Below the pieces are notes generated by a model, which saw only the letters and a list, made by a program, of their open reading frames with translations, had not been told where the DNA came from and did no database searches. The position numbers were made by a program, and so were the translations under genes. DNA of 64,000 nt from a virus: IMG/VR virus record IMGVR_UViG_3300020478_000007, positions 1 to 64,000 of that record. One strand, given 5' to 3'. Of the stretch, positions 50,338 through 57,907 are shown one piece after another. Position 1 is the first letter of the stretch; each line of letters begins with the position of its first letter.

Positions 50338-50652
50338 ATGAAAACAGCAATGAAGAACTACTGGGCAAGAGTAAAAGATGCGAAAGATCTTTGCTCAGGT
50401 TGTCAAGTTGACGGGCACGTTGAATGTGGTCGTGAATACTGGACACATCGCCTAACCGAAACCATCACCTGCGAGTGCTGTGTCGAAACAGATTCTTTCA
50501 GCAGAGAAACCGAAAACTACTGGAAAGAAATTCAGCGGGCAGTGTGTCATGAGATAGTTGAGGGCCTGCAAGAAGACCTTGATAGTGATTACTTCTTTGT
50601 CGGGTTCGATACCAAAACCCAAAATTGGGTAGTCGTTAGGAGGGGGGCATGA
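50338..50652 (+). CDS. hypothetical Cys-rich 104-aa protein
   Basis: Ribosome site AAAGGGG. Cys clusters: LCSGCQVDGHVECG and CECCVET (residues about 18-50) suggest a zinc site. Overlaps the next gene by 4 bases. Promoter TTGCTT-N15-TATACA upstream. No family recognised. Confidence 0.55.
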   Translation: MKTAMKNYWARVKDAKDLCSGCQVDGHVECGREYWTHRLTETITCECCVETDSFSRETENYWKEIQRAVCHEIVEGLQEDLDSDYFFVGFDTKTQNWVVVRRGA

Positions 50653-50909
50653 AAAAGATTCTGACCATCCTCCTGATGGTTGGGGTGGGGATCTTATTGA
50701 TCCTTACCCTGGCCCGAAGCAATGAACGAGCCGCACGGTTCGAATGTCATTGGCCAAGTCACATCGTTAAGTCAGGTGACACGATGTGGATGATCGCAGG
50801 GACTTACTGTTCAGGCAATATCGAGAACGCTGTCTATCACATGATCGAACTTAATGGGGGCTCAAGTCTTCAGATCGGTCAGAGGGTGGTGATCCCAAAT
50901 GCCAGTTAA
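50649..50909 (+). CDS. LysM-domain membrane-anchored protein
   Basis: 86 aa. Residues 4-21 are one membrane span or signal anchor (ILTILLMVGVGILLILTL). Then HIVKSGDTMWMIAGTYCSGNIENAVYHMIELNGGSSLQIGQRVVIP is a LysM module, which binds GlcNAc-containing wall polymers. The domain would be outside the membrane. Possibly involved in lysis or superinfection exclusion at the host surface. Confidence 0.75.
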   Translation: MKKILTILLMVGVGILLILTLARSNERAARFECHWPSHIVKSGDTMWMIAGTYCSGNIENAVYHMIELNGGSSLQIGQRVVIPNAS

Positions 50910-51759
50910 GAAAGTGGCTGGAAGTAATCCCTGTGTGGATGGGTGCACCTGTGCCCGACACCCGGAGGGTTATCCATTCGATGCAAGTTTGACTTACGGG
51001 GAGAGAAAGAGAGTCAACGAAACTGAAGAACAGCGGGAACATCGCCTAGCCCGTGGAAAGGAATATTACGAAGCCAACAAAGATTCGCTTAGGAAAAAGG
51101 CCAAGGAGTATCACCATAAGAATAGGGATGCCGTCCTCGCTAGGAACAAGATCAGGTATGACAGTGACCCTGAGCGTTATCGCGAACAAGCGAAAAGATA
51201 CCGCTTAGAGAATCCTGAGGCAAAGAGAGAGTCTGATCGGCGATCACGTTTGAAGCACATAGATAGAGCCAAAAAGCGTGACCGTGAATACAGATTAGAA
51301 AATTTAGAAAAAGTTAAGGCTTACGCTGAGTGGTACAGAAACCAACCAGAGAACCAAAAGAAAAAGAAAGAGTACCAAACTAATTATTACAAGACTAATA
51401 AAGAGCAGTTCAAGGAGAAGGGTCGGCAGTATCGCGAGAACAATTTAGAAAAGGTTAGAGCAAGCGAGAACCTTAAAAACCGACGCAGGAAGGCTGTGGA
51501 ATCTGATGGTCACACCCAAAAGGAGTTACACGATTACTGGAGAGCGATCGGCATAGATCCTAAGCGGTGTACCTACTGCGATGCGTGGCATACCAAATGG
51601 GACAACAACTGGAAAACCTCAGCAGGTGATCATGTGGTTCCGCTTTCAAAGGGAGGCAAAGACTTTTTGGAAAATATCGTGCCATGTTGTTTCTCTTGTA
51701 ACGGATCTAAATCAGCCAAGATTCTTTACGAGGAATGGACACCACCCAATCGACGATGA
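50899..51759 (+). CDS. HNH endonuclease with basic helical repeat region
   Basis: 286 aa. The first 65 residues have Cys pairs (CVDGCTCARHPEGY). Residues about 60-205 are a basic helical repeat region (EYYEANKDSLRKKAKEYHHKNRDAVLARNK). The C-terminal HNH core is CTYCD, GDHVVPLSKGGKDFLENIVPCCFSCNGSK. Overlaps the LysM gene by 11 bases. Could be a homing-type nuclease that cuts host or phage DNA. Confidence 0.8.
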   Translation: MPVKKVAGSNPCVDGCTCARHPEGYPFDASLTYGERKRVNETEEQREHRLARGKEYYEANKDSLRKKAKEYHHKNRDAVLARNKIRYDSDPERYREQAKRYRLENPEAKRESDRRSRLKHIDRAKKRDREYRLENLEKVKAYAEWYRNQPENQKKKKEYQTNYYKTNKEQFKEKGRQYRENNLEKVRASENLKNRRRKAVESDGHTQKELHDYWRAIGIDPKRCTYCDAWHTKWDNNWKTSAGDHVVPLSKGGKDFLENIVPCCFSCNGSKSAKILYEEWTPPNRR

Positions 51760-51777
51760 CCTGTCGCCTAAGTCGTC

Positions 51778-51880
51778 TAAATTCACACGCCAAATTCACA
51801 CCTACCCGGTCACCCGGAGAGCGCCGGGGGCGCTCACGCTGAACTCAACGCCTGGACCGGAGGCAAAATTCACAGGTAAT
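51778..51880 (+). repeat. repeat island 6: RATTCACAC and CCGGAG motifs
   Basis: Three RATTCACAC-like copies (51779, 51792, 51864) with ACCCGGAG, GCCGGGGG and ACCGGAGG words. Same layout as islands 1-5. No ORF. Confidence 0.65.
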
Positions 51881-51938
51881 TTTCGAGTTCCGGCTGTGTG
51901 AGGGTTCGGGGTCGACCATCATCGCTCTCCTCCCTCAA

Positions 51939-51954
51939 TCGAACATATGTTTGC
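51939..51954. promoter_or_regulatory. degenerate LexA-type box
   Basis: TCGAACATATGTTTGC: left half perfect, right half with two mismatches. Not next to a gene start, so its role is doubtful. Confidence 0.4.
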
Positions 51955-51991
51955 CCATGGATACGGGCGTATATGGGCACAAATAAAGAAA

Positions 51992-52026
51992 GCCCCTCAG
52001 ACCGCCACAGCGACGATCTGAGGGGC
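51992..52026. terminator. bidirectional-type terminator hairpin
   Basis: GCCCCTCAGA (51992-52001) pairs perfectly with TCTGAGGGGC (52017-52026). Lies between the convergent plus-strand HNH and minus-strand 52034-52279 genes. Confidence 0.7.
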
Positions 52027-52033
52027 GTTCGCC

Positions 52034-52279
52034 CTATTCAGGTAGTACTACACCTAGAGCGGTGAGTTCTGCGTCTCTCTCGGCTCTCTCGGCTGCGAGA
52101 CGGGCGACCCTTTCGGCTCTCTCTTTCTTCTCAATCCTTGCGAACGCTATCCCCTCGGTTACGTGTACCAGTATGGCGTGAAGTGTCAGACCGATCGCCA
52201 TTGCTGCAAGAACCACCACCACCATGGTGGTGGTCTCGTGGTGAAGTATTCCATAAAGTGTTTCTGCTATTGCTTCCAT
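52034..52279 (-). CDS. hypothetical single-span membrane protein
   Basis: 81 aa from ATG 52279 (AAAGGA before it). One hydrophobic span (about residues 17-39: MVVVVLAAMAIGLTLHAILV), then a highly charged Arg/Glu helix (IEKKERAERVARLAAERAERDAEL). Holin-like topology, no family recognised. Confidence 0.55.
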   Translation of the reverse strand: MEAIAETLYGILHHETTTMVVVVLAAMAIGLTLHAILVHVTEGIAFARIEKKERAERVARLAAERAERDAELTALGVVLPE

Positions 52280-52370
52280 TGATTCATTCCTTTCTGTTGG
52301 CTTATTGAATCGTGGGCGCTGTGAGCCTTGCACTCACTCGGTGGCTTGGGTACCACTTGCGCCCGACCTG

Positions 52371-52769
52371 TTAGACAGGCTGCACCGTGAGAGTCTGACC
52401 GACTCGGTTATCGATGTTGGCTAGGAACTCGGCTGGATCCTCTGGGCACCTGACGGTTACCTGTCGGGCTACTGCTGTAGTTGCTTCTGCCTCGTGGTAA
52501 GAGTTAGTCCGCTTCTCAGGTCGTAGCCATGAGATGCGATATAGATCGTTGCCTAGAGCGTGGATCCAAACTTCAACAGGTGCGCCGGCGAATACTGTGA
52601 ACTTCCCGCCCTTGCGTATCTCGGTTAATGGTGAGACACCCTCAACGCTGTGACCCTTAACGGCATCTCCGAGGTACTTAAGGAATGATCCTTGCATTCC
52701 TTTCTTCCCCATCTCTTTACCGTCTTTCACTCGGTGAGTGTTGAACTTAACCTCGTGTGATTCATTCAT
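52371..52769 (-). CDS. hypothetical protein, paralogue of 48639-49019
   Basis: 132 aa from ATG 52769 (AAAGGA before it; in-frame ATG 52817 is less likely). MQGSFLKYLGDAVKGHSVEGVSPLTEIR, LGNDLYRISWLRPEKR and RQVTVRCPEDPAEFLANIDNR align with the 48639-49019 product. Two copies in one genome imply a duplicated function; role unknown. Confidence 0.6.
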   Translation of the reverse strand: MNESHEVKFNTHRVKDGKEMGKKGMQGSFLKYLGDAVKGHSVEGVSPLTEIRKGGKFTVFAGAPVEVWIHALGNDLYRISWLRPEKRTNSYHEAEATTAVARQVTVRCPEDPAEFLANIDNRVGQTLTVQPV

Positions 52770-52817
52770 AATTTCCTTTCGTGTGCCCTGTTGGCTTATG
52801 TTGTGTTTGATGGGCAC

Positions 52818-53163
52818 ATAGTCATCTTATAGGTGACGCAACCCTTTCGTGCGGATACTTGCAAAGAAATTTAAATTTCTCATTACACGAATGTAATTTG
52901 AAATCAGATCATGACGGTAGGCGGTCACCACATGGCGCCATGAGATGGCACACCTAGGCACCCGACCACGTGACCCGACGACCACACCCGACGACCTCAA
53001 CAGGTAGGCGTCACACCCTCGGCAGATCCACACGACCACACGACAGACCCGACCACGTGAGAGACGCTCTCAGACAGGGGTAGGCGTAGGTTCAGAAAGG
53101 GAAAGGGGGGCGGGGTCTCGCTTTGTTAGACAGTTTCTGCATTTTTGTAACACTTTTGTAGGG
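52818..53163. other. intergenic region with CGACCAC-type repeats and skew change
   Basis: About 350 bases without a convincing gene. From 52960 to 53065 the plus strand is A/C-rich with recurring CGACCAC and CACGTGA words. From 53070 it becomes G/T-rich. CGACCACGTGA occurs at about 52971 and 53048. May hold replication or regulatory sites; no promoter or terminator is clear. Confidence 0.4.
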
Positions 53164-53295
53164 TCAACTGCGGATGGACTGTTGCCACCAGTGTGCTAGT
53201 AGTGTGATGTAGCCGACGGCGAGTGCTATCCAGATGTCTGTTCCTAGGTGGAGTGTGATGTCGAGGTTTTCTGGTATGAGGTTTGTTAAGTCCAT
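53164..53295 (-). CDS. 43-aa single-span membrane peptide
   Basis: Minus-strand frame from ATG 53295 to TGA 53164. MDLTNLIPENLDITLHLG precedes a hydrophobic span (TDIWIALAVGYITLLAHWW), then QQSIRS. It is A/C-rich on its coding strand. Ribosome site weak; a real gene is plausible but not certain. Confidence 0.45.
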   Translation of the reverse strand: MDLTNLIPENLDITLHLGTDIWIALAVGYITLLAHWWQQSIRS

Positions 53296-53372
53296 ACCTG
53301 GGAGTGTAGGGGGTAGGGGGTTGTTTTTTACTTTGGTTCGGTTAGGAGTCCCGTGTTTTGTAGGGTGGGGGT

Positions 53373-54554
53373 ATGAGGTATCCGTTGGTGTCGGTTGATT
53401 GTCATGCTGGTTTGTCTATTGATGGGTATAGGGAGTATTTGGATCCTGTGTGGCGGGGTCCTTTTGATGAGTGGCGGGAGGGTTTTGTTAACCGGTCTGC
53501 TCGTTCGGTGGCCGGGGATCGGTCTAGGAATTGGGATAGTGCCCGTAGGGTGGCGGATTTGGATTATGAGGGGGTGGCTGTTGAGGTTGTTTTCCCTAAT
53601 ACGATCACTCCTTTCGCTTTGGGTAACTCGATTACGGGCCGTTTGCCTGTGACTAGGGCTGATTATGCTCGTGGGTTGGCTGGTATACGGGCTCATAACA
53701 GGTGGTTGAAGGAGTTTTGTGATGATTTGCCGGAAAGAAGGTGTGGTTTACCTCTGGTTTTCTTAAATGACCTGGATGACACGTTGGATGACTTGGATTG
53801 GATAGCGGAGAATGGGTTTACGTCGTTCATGTTGCCTCCTGTACCTCCAGACGGGGGTGTACCTGGGCTATACGACCCTATTTATGACCGTATATGGAAG
53901 GTAATCGAAGATTATGACCTCACAATCACCCAACATTCAGGCGCAGGAACCCCAAATTACGGAAATGTGCCCTCCGCGACGATACTTTTCCTCATGGAAT
54001 CCGCATATTTCGCCCACAGGCACCTCTCACACATGATTTTGTCAGGAGTATTCGAAAGATTCCCCCAATTACGGTACGTCATGACCGAACAAGACGTCTC
54101 CTGGGTCATAAAAGAACTCGAATACATGGACGAATACCACCTATGGGCCACAGCAGGCGTAATCCCACAACTAGGAGACTTCCAAAACACCCTCCCCGAC
54201 CAACCATCCGACTACTTCCACCAAAACGTATGGATAGGAGCAAGTTTCCCAACCCCCTCAGAAGCAGACGCCATGCAACAAGTCGGCGTAGACCGAATGA
54301 TGTGGGGAAACGACTACCCACACAAAGAAGGAACCTTCCCCTACACACGCCAACACCTACAACGCACATTCCACAACTGGAAAGAAGCCGATCTCAGAAA
54401 AATTTTTTTCGAAAACGCCTGCGGCGTTTATCGGATTGACATTAACCAAGTAGAGGATGTTGTTGAACGTATAGGCCCCACTGTTAAAGAAGTCGCTACA
54501 CGTTTAAAAGAGATCCCACCAGACACATTGAGCGTCGCCTTCATAAGACCGTAA
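53373..54554 (+). CDS. amidohydrolase-2 family protein, host-derived
   Basis: 393 aa with a strong ribosome site (AGGGTGGGGG). It has the family signs VDCHAGLSIDGY (metal site D-x-H), NWDSARRVADLDYEGVAVEVVFPNT, ITQHSGAGTPNYG, SAYFAHRHLSHMILSGVFERFPQLRYVMTEQ, and WGNDYPHKEG with the metal-binding Asp. This type (Amidohydro_2, ACMSD-like TIM barrel) is frequent in Actinobacteria and unusual in phages. It would hydrolyse or decarboxylate a small aromatic or acid substrate. Codon use flips from G/T-ending to A/C-ending at about 53870 within the gene. Confidence 0.8.
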   Translation: MRYPLVSVDCHAGLSIDGYREYLDPVWRGPFDEWREGFVNRSARSVAGDRSRNWDSARRVADLDYEGVAVEVVFPNTITPFALGNSITGRLPVTRADYARGLAGIRAHNRWLKEFCDDLPERRCGLPLVFLNDLDDTLDDLDWIAENGFTSFMLPPVPPDGGVPGLYDPIYDRIWKVIEDYDLTITQHSGAGTPNYGNVPSATILFLMESAYFAHRHLSHMILSGVFERFPQLRYVMTEQDVSWVIKELEYMDEYHLWATAGVIPQLGDFQNTLPDQPSDYFHQNVWIGASFPTPSEADAMQQVGVDRMMWGNDYPHKEGTFPYTRQHLQRTFHNWKEADLRKIFFENACGVYRIDINQVEDVVERIGPTVKEVATRLKEIPPDTLSVAFIRP

Positions 54555-54650
54555 AATAGTGTCAGAATTCACACCGGTTCTAGGTGTCCTATCCACTTCA
54601 TTCACGTATTGTTGATCCTTGGCCCAATACAAAAATGAAGGTGATAATTA

Positions 54651-54773
54651 ATGTTAAAACGAATTGCAAAGTTGTTCCGTAGGGGAGACCACTACCACTA
54701 CTACTACCACGGACAGCAATTGTCTGACTCTCTCGAAAGAGAGATTCTTAAAACACGTTTTCGCCTGTATTAA
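54651..54773 (+). CDS. 40-aa basic peptide with HYHYYYH tract
   Basis: ATG 54651 with AAGGTGAT upstream; TAA 54771. Basic with GDHYHYYYHGQQ at residues 12-23, a possible metal-binding or charge-patch stretch, and a helical C-terminus (SLEREILKTRFRLY). No family recognised. Confidence 0.45.
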   Translation: MLKRIAKLFRRGDHYHYYYHGQQLSDSLEREILKTRFRLY

Positions 54774-54848
54774 GTCAACCACCGTTGCATGCATTAAAAG
54801 TTGAATATAAAGCCTTTGCGGCTTGACAACACGTGATAACGTTGGGTT

Positions 54849-55598
54849 ATGACCAATCTGCCTACTACTTCTCAATGGGTGGATTTGTCGTTGCTTCATC
54901 CCGAGTTCAAAAGAAGACTCGAAGCGTATTTCGCTGACCCACGGATAAAAGGGAAAGTAAAAATCTGCTCAGGGGGAAGAACGTACAACCAGCAGAAAGA
55001 GTTGTACACGAAATACAAAAACGGGAAAGGCAACCTCGCAGCGAACCCAGATAGACGTTTCGGTCCCAAAGGATTAGACGGAAAAGGGATATGGCGAGGG
55101 TCATGGCACATGCAGCAAGTGGATTCCTATGTTTATGCCGTCGACATCCGGTTAACAGGACGAATCTCATGGGCAGTGGCACACGACGTCGCCGAAGATT
55201 ACGGGATACGCAAAACAGTGCCTTCAGAGAACTGGCACATGCAACCCCGGTACACAAGCGAATGGTTCCCAGCGCCAGCGTTCGACAAAGATTACTCTGC
55301 GCCACCAACCCCACCCGCTGAACCTGTCTTACCTGACTTCAACGCCATATTGATGTACATCAGACAAGTCGGGGACGCTATCTCAATCCGGCCATTGCGT
55401 CGCAAGTCAGAAGGCAGACCAGTAGAGATGCTTCAGCGACGTTTAGCGGACTTAGATTTCAAGGTAGGGAACCCAGATGGCAAATTCGGATGGAAAACAC
55501 TTTTCGCAGTCAGAAACTTCCAACGTGTAGAACGCCTAACCGTAGACGGTGTGGTAGGAAAGAACACCTGGCTAAAAATGTGGGAAGTAGACGACTGA
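54849..55598 (+). CDS. endolysin: M15 (VanY-type) peptidase with peptidoglycan-binding domain
   Basis: 249 aa. Residues 35-135 are a D-Ala-D-Ala carboxypeptidase/L-Ala-D-Glu peptidase-type domain with SGGRTYNQQKELY, H87 (GSWHMQQ), D99 (YAVDIR) and H130 (ENWHMQP) as zinc ligands. Residues about 180-245 are a PG_binding_1 repeat (RPVEMLQRRLADLDFKVGNPDGKFGWKTLFAVRNFQ). It cuts peptide bonds in peptidoglycan at lysis. TTGACA at about 54822 lies upstream. Confidence 0.87.
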   Translation: MTNLPTTSQWVDLSLLHPEFKRRLEAYFADPRIKGKVKICSGGRTYNQQKELYTKYKNGKGNLAANPDRRFGPKGLDGKGIWRGSWHMQQVDSYVYAVDIRLTGRISWAVAHDVAEDYGIRKTVPSENWHMQPRYTSEWFPAPAFDKDYSAPPTPPAEPVLPDFNAILMYIRQVGDAISIRPLRRKSEGRPVEMLQRRLADLDFKVGNPDGKFGWKTLFAVRNFQRVERLTVDGVVGKNTWLKMWEVDD

Positions 55599-55605
55599 GG
55601 TGACC

Positions 55606-55752
55606 ATGCCGACGATGTATCCAGACCGATTGCAAGAATTACCTGAAGAGATGTTGGGTGAACGCCCAGACATAGACCCTTTTCTGGATGACACACCGAT
55701 AGAGGCATCATGCTCACTAGAGAACCCCGAGACTTGCGAGTCTTGCCAGTAG
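55606..55752 (+). CDS. hypothetical 48-aa peptide
   Basis: ATG 55606, GAGGTGA just upstream; TAG 55750. Acidic Pro-rich N-terminal half, C-terminal SLENPETCESCQ with a CxxC. Overlaps the next small gene by 43 bases. Family unknown. Confidence 0.4.
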   Translation: MPTMYPDRLQELPEEMLGERPDIDPFLDDTPIEASCSLENPETCESCQ

Positions 55753-55853
55753 TCGTTTCACTGCTCACAGCGTTAGTGGCAACAGTCGGGTGTATAGGTG
55801 TACTGTTTGGTATGGCCTTTATCCGAGAAATAAAAGAGATGCTCAGGTTATGA
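55710..55853 (+). CDS. 47-aa holin-like membrane peptide
   Basis: ATG 55710 inside the previous gene in another frame; TGA 55851. Hydrophobic span (VLPVVVSLLTALVATVGCIGVLFGMAFI), positive N-terminus (TREPRDLR), basic C-terminal tail (REIKEMLRL). Following the endolysin, it fits a second holin or spanin-like peptide. Tentative. Confidence 0.45.
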   Translation: MLTREPRDLRVLPVVVSLLTALVATVGCIGVLFGMAFIREIKEMLRL

Positions 55854-55856
55854 CCC

Positions 55857-56054
55857 ATGAGTACCACGCTCTCGGATCCTGACGACGAATTCATCCAATA
55901 CCTTCACGATGAATGGGCTATGCGTACAGACGACCCAGACTCCGAAGACGAGTTCGGGAAATTCTTAAAAGCGTTTGTTGACATAGCGGGGGCCTGGGAA
56001 AAAGGAGACGATGAAGAGCCACCCAACGATCCGCTTGGCATAATGGGAGTCTGA
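55857..56054 (+). CDS. hypothetical 65-aa acidic protein
   Basis: ATG 55857, weak ribosome site. Acidic (DPDDEFIQYLHDEWAMRTDDPDSEDEFGKFLKAFV). Overlaps the TauD-like gene by one base. Function unknown. Confidence 0.5.
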   Translation: MSTTLSDPDDEFIQYLHDEWAMRTDDPDSEDEFGKFLKAFVDIAGAWEKGDDEEPPNDPLGIMGV

Positions 56055-56884
56055 TGCTACGGATTAGCCCTTATTCTCATGGCGGCGTAGATCAAATTAT
56101 TGAAGACATGCAAGGATGGGCTTGGGAGTTTGTCCACCACAAAGCAATCGGCTTTGAAGATTTACACCCGAGTAAAACAGAACAGCAAGCAATCATGAGA
56201 GCGCTTTACGACAGGTTCGACACACGGTGCACAGAATGCAACGAAGCGCCTCGTCCGAGCCTGATAACACAGTTAGGGATTCATGACCAAGGGTTCTTCC
56301 ACGGTGAGATTGAAGAAGTCGAAGAACGCAATTGGCATATGGATGACGCTACCTTTGAAAAAACGACAGCGATTATTGGTTTGCATCTAATCGAGTTTGC
56401 TCATCCCCCTGGGCCAGTCGGTAACACCGTGTTCTGTGACATGGAGCGGCTTTTCCAACAAGCCCCTGAAGAGACACAAAGGTATGCACAACAAACACGA
56501 ATGTGGCACACAGAGCCGGAAGGTGCATCTGATGGTGTCGAAGAAAGAGATTACGCAATCTCAGGCGCAGTTCATGACGGTGTCCGTATCCACCCTGCGA
56601 CTAAACAAATGAGTTTCTACGTTCCTAATTTTTGGTTTGAACCAGAAGAAGGGAGCACGCCAGAGTTCGTTGAGTACATCGAATACATAAAAGAACAGGT
56701 TTATGATCCCTCGAATCAAGAAAGATGGATTTGGAACGAAGGCGACTTTCTTATTTGGGACAACAGAAACCTGATGCACACAATGAGCGGAGGGTGGGCT
56801 GCTGGGGAACGAGTTTTTAATCGTTCCTCGATAGGGCACGAAAAACCAATCGGGGTTTCTCAAGATCTGTTACTCTTTCAGTAA
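56054..56884 (+). CDS. TauD/TfdA-like 2OG dioxygenase
   Basis: 276 aa, typical TauD length. Iron ligands H95 and D97 (NWHMDDAT), distal His in WDNRNLMHTMSGG, then R in ERVFNRSSIG for 2OG. WIWNEGDFLIWD matches W.pGDl.iwD. Probably active; substrate unknown (taurine, alpha-keto acid or amino acid derivatives in characterised relatives). Encoded within the lysis region. Confidence 0.82.
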   Translation: MLRISPYSHGGVDQIIEDMQGWAWEFVHHKAIGFEDLHPSKTEQQAIMRALYDRFDTRCTECNEAPRPSLITQLGIHDQGFFHGEIEEVEERNWHMDDATFEKTTAIIGLHLIEFAHPPGPVGNTVFCDMERLFQQAPEETQRYAQQTRMWHTEPEGASDGVEERDYAISGAVHDGVRIHPATKQMSFYVPNFWFEPEEGSTPEFVEYIEYIKEQVYDPSNQERWIWNEGDFLIWDNRNLMHTMSGGWAAGERVFNRSSIGHEKPIGVSQDLLLFQ

Positions 56885-56908
56885 GCCTCACCGCTTTCTG
56901 GAGTTCCC

Positions 56909-57814
56909 ATGCAATCTGTCCCAATCAAGGACGCCCCTAACAAGATCTATTCGGGTAAAACTAATAACGCCCGAGGTATCGTCGTCCACCACACTGCGTC
57001 TTCAAAAAAATCTAAAGACGAGAACGTCATCCAAATGTGTATCCGTGGCGTTAACAAAGTCCCAGGGCCTCTCTACAATTTTCTCATCTCTGGTGATGGG
57101 ACGATCTGGGCTCTCACGGCAGAAAACATAAAAGCCAATCACGCTGGCCGAGGTAACAAGTCGGTTCTTAATGATGTGATGAATGGGGTGCCCGCAAAAG
57201 GTAAAGCGACGACACCAGGAACGATTTCCGCTAACAGCCGTTTCTTCGGCGTGTCGATCATCAATGATGGATTAGGTCAAGAAATCCCCTCGGCTCAATA
57301 CGACGCTTGTGTGGCGGTCTGCGCGTATCTCTGTGACAAGTATGGAATCAATCCCCTCTCAGGGGTGATAGGTCACTCTGAATGGACGTCAAGAAAGGTG
57401 GACCCAACTTTCGATATGGGTCAGTTCCGTCAAGCAGTTGTTTCTCGAACTTCGCAGGTGCCTGAAGTGGCTCGACTAGTAATCGCTGAGAAGCCAGATG
57501 AAGAACCAGCGCTTGTTGCTGCGCTCACTGCTGAGAAACCACCAGAGACAAATATGAGATTCCCTGGCACGATGCGTCGAGGGTCAAGATCCCAAAGTGT
57601 CAAGTTGGTCCAAAGAAGAGTCGGCGCTAAGGCTGACGGCATCTACGGGAGAGGCACCGCTTGGAAAGTGAAACAGTGGCAGCGCAACTACAACAGGCAA
57701 CGCGCTGTGACCACGAACCCTCTTTCAGTTGATGGTGTGGTCGGCCCCCTGACATGGAGGGCAATGGACCTCTTTCCGAAGGATATTGAAGAGACATCAG
57801 CAGGCTTCTTTTAA
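56909..57814 (+). CDS. N-acetylmuramoyl-L-alanine amidase with peptidoglycan-binding domain
   Basis: 301 aa. Residues 1-170 are Amidase_2/PGRP-like: GIVVHHTAS (H27/H28), NHAGRGN (H78), VIGHSEWTSRKVDPTF (H156, D165). Residues about 220-290 are a PG_binding_1 domain (RSQSVKLVQRRVGAKADGIYGRGTAWKVKQWQRN). It cleaves the MurNAc-L-Ala bond. With the M15 endolysin it gives two wall-degrading enzymes. A promoter follows at 57822. Confidence 0.88.
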   Translation: MQSVPIKDAPNKIYSGKTNNARGIVVHHTASSKKSKDENVIQMCIRGVNKVPGPLYNFLISGDGTIWALTAENIKANHAGRGNKSVLNDVMNGVPAKGKATTPGTISANSRFFGVSIINDGLGQEIPSAQYDACVAVCAYLCDKYGINPLSGVIGHSEWTSRKVDPTFDMGQFRQAVVSRTSQVPEVARLVIAEKPDEEPALVAALTAEKPPETNMRFPGTMRRGSRSQSVKLVQRRVGAKADGIYGRGTAWKVKQWQRNYNRQRAVTTNPLSVDGVVGPLTWRAMDLFPKDIEETSAGFF

Positions 57815-57821
57815 ATTAAAG

Positions 57822-57873
57822 TTGCAATTGACTCCTAACCCTGTATACTAGGGGTAGACGATAAGTCATCGTC
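57822..57873 (+). promoter_or_regulatory. promoter and leader hairpin for 57908 gene
   Basis: TTGCAA (57822-57827), 16-base spacer, TATACT (57844-57849), leader GACGAT-AAGTC-ATCGTC hairpin (57857-57873), then TTTAGGAG before ATG 57908. The leader context resembles that at 44845. Confidence 0.6.
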
Positions 57874-57907
57874 TTACATAAGAAATAACAATTTAGGAGC
57901 AAGAAAT

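Noticed and set aside
41735-51880. CRISPR array from repeated RATTCACAC
   Set aside because: Repeats are 9 bases, irregularly spaced, no constant spacer length and no cas genes.
53328-53696. Minus-strand ORF of 122 aa opposite the amidohydrolase start
   Set aside because: Antisense shadow of the G/T-rich segment, Thr/Pro/Arg-rich.
54143-54439. Plus-strand ORF of 98 aa inside the amidohydrolase
   Set aside because: Caused by A/C-rich codons in this region; Pro/Thr/Arg-rich shadow frame.
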